In this document: positions 59,806-64,000 of the stretch, piece after piece
Numbering within the stretch: the stretch's first letter is position 1
Layout: each line of letters opens with the position of its first letter
Source: Pseudomonas vancouverensis
GTDB lineage: Bacteria; Pseudomonadota; Gammaproteobacteria; Pseudomonadales; Pseudomonadaceae
Direction: 5' to 3'
Assembly: GCF_004348895.1 (NCBI RefSeq)
Contig: NZ_RRZK01000023.1
Span: 141,991 to 205,990 of the forward strand
Length of the DNA stretch: 64,000 nt
Made by a program: the position numbers and the translations under genes
Notes under the pieces: model-generated
Databases searched by the model: none
What the model was told of the DNA's origin: nothing
The model's input: the letters and a program-made list of their open reading frames with translations, nothing else

Positions 59806-60609
59806 TCAGTTTTTCTTCCTGATGAGCTTGTCCATGTAGTACTTCAGGCTCAAGCGGTCCTTGGGCCGTGGTTTGTAGTGGGTCTTGTTGCGTTGCGCGG
59901 GGTCGATCGCCAGGGTGCCCGCCGTGTAGTAATACAGCGCGATGGAGCGGCGGGTGATGTGCTGCGGCGTGGTCAACGGCTCAGGGTGTCCGTGGTTGCT
60001 GTCTTTGTCAGTGTTGAAGATCACGCAGCGGTTGTAGATCGGCAGGATCTTCTTCAAGCAGGTCTTCATGCCGACATCCCACAGTTCCAGGTTGCCGCCG
60101 TATTCCTCTTTCCAGTCTTCATTCAAATAAATGATGACATTCAGCCGGCGTTCGACATTCAACTTCTTGTTGAGGCGGAAGTCCGAATGCACCCCCAGAA
60201 AACCGCCGCTCCTGGTTTCATGCAGGCCACCGCCGGTGAAGTAGGGGTCGGGTATCAGCCCGTTGATGCCGGTGAGTTTTTCCAGGAACTGCAACATCGG
60301 CGCCGAGTTGAACAGGTTAAACAGCGCCTTCAAATGCGGGTCGCATTCGTTGGGGCTGATCTGGCGCTTCAACTGACCTTTGTAGCCGCGCTCGTAGAGC
60401 ATTTCGTTGTTGGTCGGTTCGACGGGAAAGTGCGAGCAAACACTGGCAATGACATCGTCCTGCAGGAAGTTGTCGATGACGATATGCGGGAATGGCGTCG
60501 CCGCCACGTACTGACTGGCCAAGGTTTCACCCAGGGCGCTGGCGGCGTTTTGATCAAAATCCAGCGCCGGGGACAGGGTGATGGGGAGTGCTTGGGGGGT
60601 GGATGCCAT
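59806..60609 (-). CDS. 2-oxoglutarate/Fe(II)-dependent oxygenase
   Basis: A 267-residue protein of the prolyl-4-hydroxylase-like 2OG-Fe(II) family. The iron ligands are the His and Asp of GVHSDFR and the distal His in NHGHPEPL, with the 2OG-binding Arg in TRRSIALYYY. The FPHIVIDNFLQDDVI N-terminus is also typical. The C-terminal KYYMDKLIRKKN is basic. It could hydroxylate a protein, peptide or small metabolite; the substrate is unknown. It is convergent with the hydrolase gene across the terminator. Confidence 0.87.
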   Translation of the reverse strand: MASTPQALPITLSPALDFDQNAASALGETLASQYVAATPFPHIVIDNFLQDDVIASVCSHFPVEPTNNEMLYERGYKGQLKRQISPNECDPHLKALFNLFNSAPMLQFLEKLTGINGLIPDPYFTGGGLHETRSGGFLGVHSDFRLNKKLNVERRLNVIIYLNEDWKEEYGGNLELWDVGMKTCLKKILPIYNRCVIFNTDKDSNHGHPEPLTTPQHITRRSIALYYYTAGTLAIDPAQRNKTHYKPRPKDRLSLKYYMDKLIRKKN

Positions 60610-60908
60610 TACCGCTCCAAAAAAACCGGCTTTAAACAGGTGTGTTGGGTTTGCGTTGAGCGCGAGGCTCGTTGCGTGTGCGGCACTTTAACTGGCGCAC
60701 GGGTGCAGGCACTAGGCCTCAAGCGGCGTTGCAGACGCGCGCCCCTGGGCATTTTGTTACACGATATTTTTTGGCACGGATTGCACACTCAGACCCACTC
60801 CACTCGGGTGGGGCGCGAAGGCGAACGGGCGGTTTAACCTGAACACCTCATAAAACGCTTCCGCCGCACGTTCTGCAACGGTGGTTCGAATTCAAAGAGG
60901 TGTCTGTC

Positions 60909-61772
60909 GTGAACCGTTGTTTATCCACTCTGACCGGTAGAAGTCGCAAACTTGATGGTGGCGTGATGTTCGGCAATACGCCGCGGCAGTTGTGGGCCGA
61001 CTGGCTCAAGCCTGACCAGGACAACCTGGTGAACCTTGCCTCACGAGGGCTGCTGGTGCAGCAAGGGGGCCGGAACATTCTGGTCCTGGCCGGTGCCAGT
61101 GCCTTGTTGGCACCGCCACGGCGCACCTGCAGCTGCCAGAAACACACCTCCGGCTTGCTCGACAGCCTGGCGCAGCAAGGCCTGACGGAGGCCGATATTC
61201 ACGCCGTGGTATTAACCCACCTGCATGTGCAACTGACGCCGGAGCAGACCGAGGCGGTCAACGACGGCAACACTCCGCGTTTATTGTTTCCCGCGGCGCA
61301 TTACATCACCGGTGAAAGTCACTGGTCCCGGGCACTGCACAACCATCCCCATGACCGCGCGCTGTTCGTCCGCCAGATCGTGCGCCGACTGGAAAACAGC
61401 GGTCGACTGGTGCTGGTCAATGGCCCGCGTTGCAATGAACTGGGCGACGGTTGGCAGTTCCATTTCAGCGATGGCTACACGCCGGGGCAGTTGCTCCCGG
61501 AAATCAGCATGCCGGGCGGTCCGGTGGTGTTCGCCGGCGACCTGATTCCGGGAACGCACTGGTTGAGCCTGGATGTAACGACGGCCAACGACCGCAACCC
61601 GGAAGGCCTGGTCGGCGAGAAAGAACGCCTGCTGGACCACCTGGTCGCCAGTGGCGGGCGCCTGGTGTTTTCCAGCGACCCGGAGATCGCGATGATCAAG
61701 ATCATGCGCGACCGGCAATCGCGTTACCTGCCGTTTGATCCGCATGCGGCGTTGAGTCGGTTCGAGTTTTGA
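60909..61772 (+). CDS. Metallo-beta-lactamase-fold protein with degenerate metal-binding motifs
   Basis: A 287-residue MBL-fold protein. The main motif reads THLHVQL where active enzymes have HxHxDH, so Asp and His are replaced by Gln and Leu. The later HTPG motif is YTPG. The FAGDLIPGTHWL strand with its metal-bridging Asp is kept. It is either a non-catalytic relative or has altered metal use. The preferred start is the GTG at 60909 with AGAGG about eight bases upstream; a GTG at 60900 is possible. Confidence 0.78.
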   Translation: MNRCLSTLTGRSRKLDGGVMFGNTPRQLWADWLKPDQDNLVNLASRGLLVQQGGRNILVLAGASALLAPPRRTCSCQKHTSGLLDSLAQQGLTEADIHAVVLTHLHVQLTPEQTEAVNDGNTPRLLFPAAHYITGESHWSRALHNHPHDRALFVRQIVRRLENSGRLVLVNGPRCNELGDGWQFHFSDGYTPGQLLPEISMPGGPVVFAGDLIPGTHWLSLDVTTANDRNPEGLVGEKERLLDHLVASGGRLVFSSDPEIAMIKIMRDRQSRYLPFDPHAALSRFEF

Positions 61773-61814
61773 GCTGTGCGCTGGATTCCGTGGGAACAAA
61801 GCAATGCATCAGAC

Positions 61815-62429
61815 TCACTGCACGCCCCGTGATTTGTGGATGGCCAATGTGATGAGGTAGCGTTCCTCGGTGGGGCGCTTTTTATCTTCGAAGCGGCTGA
61901 CCACCAGCATCAATTGGTACTTGTCACCGGCTCGCCAGTAGGCTTTTTCAACGTTTTTTGTTTCTCTCAATCGATCACGCCATTGCGGAGTGTCGGCGAA
62001 CGAAGGGAATTCCCTGGTCCGGATGGGTACCCAACCCGCTCTGCGCCATTGGTCTTGCAAATCCAGAACGACCTTGAGGGTGTCGTCGAGCAGTAGTGGC
62101 TCGATTTGAGGGGACATGCGGACATTGCTGACCCGTGAATCATCAAAACTCACGCTAAAGAAACGGGCCAGTGGAGTTACAAATCCGTATTGAGGATCTG
62201 TAAAGCGCAGGCGGGCATCAGATTTGGGCATCCGTCCCCAATAATGCCCGGCAATGGCTGAATCAATCTCAGCGCTGGAGCGACGGCGCATATCTTCCCA
62301 AGGCTCGCCAATCACCAAGGCGATTTCCGGCTCATCTGAAAGTGTTTCAATCCCCACCACGATGAGGAGTGCTGCGACGGCCAGCGCCAATGCACCGCAT
62401 CGCCAGCCTAGGCGATGCAGCAGCCTCAT
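61815..62429 (-). CDS. Hypothetical membrane-anchored protein B2 (204 aa) of the duplicated unit
   Basis: A 204-residue protein with one N-terminal TM helix (about 12-30, ALALAVAALLIVVGIE). Its C-terminal domain has the blocks IGEPWEDMRRRSS, DARLRFTDPQYGFVTPLARF and VLDLQDQWRRAGWVPIR. It is clearly homologous to the protein encoded at 62695-63312. The ATG overlaps the stop of the decayed A' fragment (ATGA, 62426-62429), as B1 does with gene A. No family is recognised. Confidence 0.78.
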   Translation of the reverse strand: MRLLHRLGWRCGALALAVAALLIVVGIETLSDEPEIALVIGEPWEDMRRRSSAEIDSAIAGHYWGRMPKSDARLRFTDPQYGFVTPLARFFSVSFDDSRVSNVRMSPQIEPLLLDDTLKVVLDLQDQWRRAGWVPIRTREFPSFADTPQWRDRLRETKNVEKAYWRAGDKYQLMLVVSRFEDKKRPTEERYLITLAIHKSRGVQ

Positions 62430-62694
62430 CGCACGCCACCACCCAGGGCAATCTCTAGAATCGAATGTTCCAGCTGCTGGCGTATGTCGTTTAGCAGCAG
62501 ATCGTCAAACTGCTTCGCGGCCCTGAGTACGAAGGGCATGCGCTGATTGATATCGCCCAGGTTGGCAGCGACGTTGTTGCTGAAGCCAATGGTGCGTTCG
62601 TCGTCAATCCGTCGGCACTGACTGGCGAGGGTAAGCTCGATGGCTTCGGCGGCGCCGGACGGGATACCGACGCGTCTGTCGTAATGGGACAGGG
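62426..62694 (-). pseudogene. Truncated 3' copy of gene A (A' fragment)
   Basis: This stretch encodes only the last 80 or so residues of the protein at 63309-64000, from about LSHYDRRVGIPSGAAEAIEL through FSNNVAANLGDINQRM to LEIALGGGVR. The N-terminal part is missing and the sequence upstream belongs to the end of B1 in another frame. No ribosome-binding site or start is seen. It is interpreted as the relic of a second copy of gene A after tandem duplication and deletion. Confidence 0.75.
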
Positions 62695-63312
62695 TCAAGG
62701 TTTTGTCCAGGGTGTGGCCAGTGACAGTTTGATGAGGTAGCGCTCCTCGGTGGGGTGCCGGTAATCCTTGAAGCGATTGACCACCAGCATCACCTGATAC
62801 TGGGTGCCCGCGTGCCAATAAGAGGTGCCGCCCTTGTTCACGTCCCGCAATTGGGCTCGCCATTTCGGAGTGTCGGCGAACGGTGGATCTTCTTCGACAC
62901 GGATGGGTACCCAGCCGGCTCTGCGCCATTGGTCTTGCAGATCCAGCACGACCCTGAGGGTGTCGTCGAGTAATAGCGGCTCGATTTGTGGGGACATGCG
63001 AACACTATTAATAAGCTCCTCGTTATAAATAACCGTAAGGAAGCGGGCCATAGGGGTTACAAATCCGTACTGAGGATCAATGAATCGAAGTCGGGCATCG
63101 GAATATGGAACATTGAACGACACTCGCCCTGGTATGGCGGGGCTAATGCTTGCGCTGGAGCGCTGGCGCATATCTTCCCAAGGTTCGCCAATCAATAGGG
63201 CGATCTCCGGCTCGTCCGTCAGGCGTTGAACCACCACCATCACTGTCAGCAGAATCATGACCGCTAGTGCTACGAGACCACGTCGCCAGCCCCTATGTTG
63301 CAGCCGGCTCAT
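62695..63312 (-). CDS. Hypothetical membrane-anchored protein B1 (205 aa) of the duplicated unit
   Basis: A 205-residue paralogue of B2 with one N-terminal TM helix (about residues 12-30) and the same conserved blocks: LIGEPWEDMRQRSS, RLRFIDPQYGFVTPMARF and LDLQDQWRRAGWVPIR. The C-terminus SLATPWTKP differs from B2, and the change falls at the junction with the A' relic. Its ATG overlaps the gene A stop (ATGA, 63309-63312), so A and B1 are co-translated partners. Confidence 0.78.
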   Translation of the reverse strand: MSRLQHRGWRRGLVALAVMILLTVMVVVQRLTDEPEIALLIGEPWEDMRQRSSASISPAIPGRVSFNVPYSDARLRFIDPQYGFVTPMARFLTVIYNEELINSVRMSPQIEPLLLDDTLRVVLDLQDQWRRAGWVPIRVEEDPPFADTPKWRAQLRDVNKGGTSYWHAGTQYQVMLVVNRFKDYRHPTEERYLIKLSLATPWTKP

Positions 63313-64000
63313 CGCACGCCACCACCGAGGGCAATCTCTAAAATCGAATGTTCCAATTGCTGGCGTTTGTCGCTTTGCAGCAGATCGTCAAATTGCTTCG
63401 CGGCCCTTAGCACGAAGGGCATGCGCTGATTGATATCGCCCAGGTTGGCAGTGACGTTGTTGCTAAAGCCAATGGTGCGTCCGTCATCAATCCGTCGGCA
63501 CTGGCTGGCGAGGGTAAGCTCGATGGCTTCGGCGGCGCCGGACGGGATACCGATGACGTAGGAAAAATGGTTACTGCGCAGCAACCATTTCAGTCCCATG
63601 TCATCGTACATCGCCGGTTGCAGGATATTGACTTGTTCGTGTGTGGCCAGGAGTTCAACACTTTTAGCAATATTGCCAGTCTCTATCGTCTCAAAAGCTT
63701 GCAGTATTTCCTTGTGGTTAGTCCCGAATTCCAGCGTTTCCTTTCCAACGGGCCACAATATCGGATGCTGACCACTGCCATAAATATTTTTCCGTGACCC
63801 CAAACACTCCCTCAGCGCCTCCAACCCCCGCTCCGCATAAAACACATGCAACGGATACACATCCAGGAACAGCGTGGTATTGCCCATCGCCAGCATCTCG
63901 TACACGAACTGGTACATCTGTTGCGAGTAGGTCAAGGGGCTTTCGGCGCCCCAATGGGTGAAGCCCCACACCGGGTTGTTGCGGTTGGCCTGTTCATATT
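63309..64000 (-). CDS. Hypothetical protein A of the duplicated unit, 5' truncated by window edge
   Basis: The C-terminal 230 residues of a larger protein; the frame is open to the right edge (YEQANRNNPVWGFTHWGAES), so the start lies outside. Visible segments include YPLHVFYAERGLEALREC, IYGSGQHPILWP and VNILQPAMYDDMG. The last 80 residues are duplicated in the A' relic. I do not recognise a named family with confidence. The tight coupling to a membrane-anchored partner (B1) and the tandem duplication resemble toxin and partner loci, but no catalytic motif is seen. Confidence 0.7.
   Translation of the reverse strand, partial: YEQANRNNPVWGFTHWGAESPLTYSQQMYQFVYEMLAMGNTTLFLDVYPLHVFYAERGLEALRECLGSRKNIYGSGQHPILWPVGKETLEFGTNHKEILQAFETIETGNIAKSVELLATHEQVNILQPAMYDDMGLKWLLRSNHFSYVIGIPSGAAEAIELTLASQCRRIDDGRTIGFSNNVTANLGDINQRMPFVLRAAKQFDDLLQSDKRQQLEHSILEIALGGGVR

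Noticed and set aside
60772..60784. Sigma54-like promoter TGGCAC with TTGC upstream of the MBL-fold gene
   Set aside because: Only three bases separate the two elements, against the five of the consensus. Spacing is strict for sigma54, so it is probably chance.

Overview
The window looks like a chromosome segment of a fluorescent-group Pseudomonas (inference). The support is high GC with strong GC3 coding bias, the formate dehydrogenase - fdhE - selA - selB order known from P. aeruginosa, two OprD-type porins, and a pseudomonad-style REP palindrome near 7.4 kb. No phage, transposase, CRISPR array or plasmid function was seen.

Layout. (1) 1-5965: end of a formate dehydrogenase operon (iron-sulfur beta subunit, cytochrome b gamma subunit, FdhE), then selA, selB and the selenocysteine tRNA gene selC. 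(2) 5975-12817: OprD porin, YcaC-like hydrolase, AI-2E-family permease, MscS-type channel, AspT-type antiporter. (3) 12825-29936, minus strand: a giant secreted repeat protein (about 3,778 residues; LEPR-type N-terminal motif, DUF4347, long Ig-like arrays, 11 VCBS-type repeats) followed by what appears to be its own export module: a lipoprotein TolC-family channel, a periplasmic adaptor, a GAF-like/HlyD hybrid and a membrane M50-metalloprotease/HlyD hybrid. No ABC ATPase is encoded here. (4) 30122-46799, minus strand: a Wzx/Wzy-type exopolysaccharide cluster read from rfaH through a beta-barrel, a short Wza-like OPX protein, Wzc kinase, WcaJ-like initiator, UDP-glucose dehydrogenase, a WecG/TagA-type and three other glycosyltransferases, polymerase/ligase, flippase, galE and a GH16 glycanase. 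The AT-rich leader upstream of rfaH carries a good sigma70-like promoter and an ops-like element, so regions 4 and perhaps 3 may form one RfaH-assisted unit of about 34 kb. (5) 47596-50783: EmrAB-type efflux pair with a MarR repressor. (6) 50.8-61.8 kb: small hypothetical proteins, an OprD porin plus secreted amidohydrolase pair, a VOC protein, an OmpR-type two-component system, a DUF3313-like lipoprotein, an alpha/beta hydrolase, a 2OG-Fe(II) oxygenase, and a metallo-beta-lactamase-fold protein with degenerate metal motifs. (7) 61.8-64.0 kb: a tandemly duplicated two-gene unit, one copy of which has decayed, running off the right edge.

The most interesting part is regions 3 and 4 together: an exopolysaccharide assembly line beside a giant matrix or adhesin protein, with a dedicated secretion set in which a metalloprotease-adaptor fusion stands where a type I system would have an ABC transporter.
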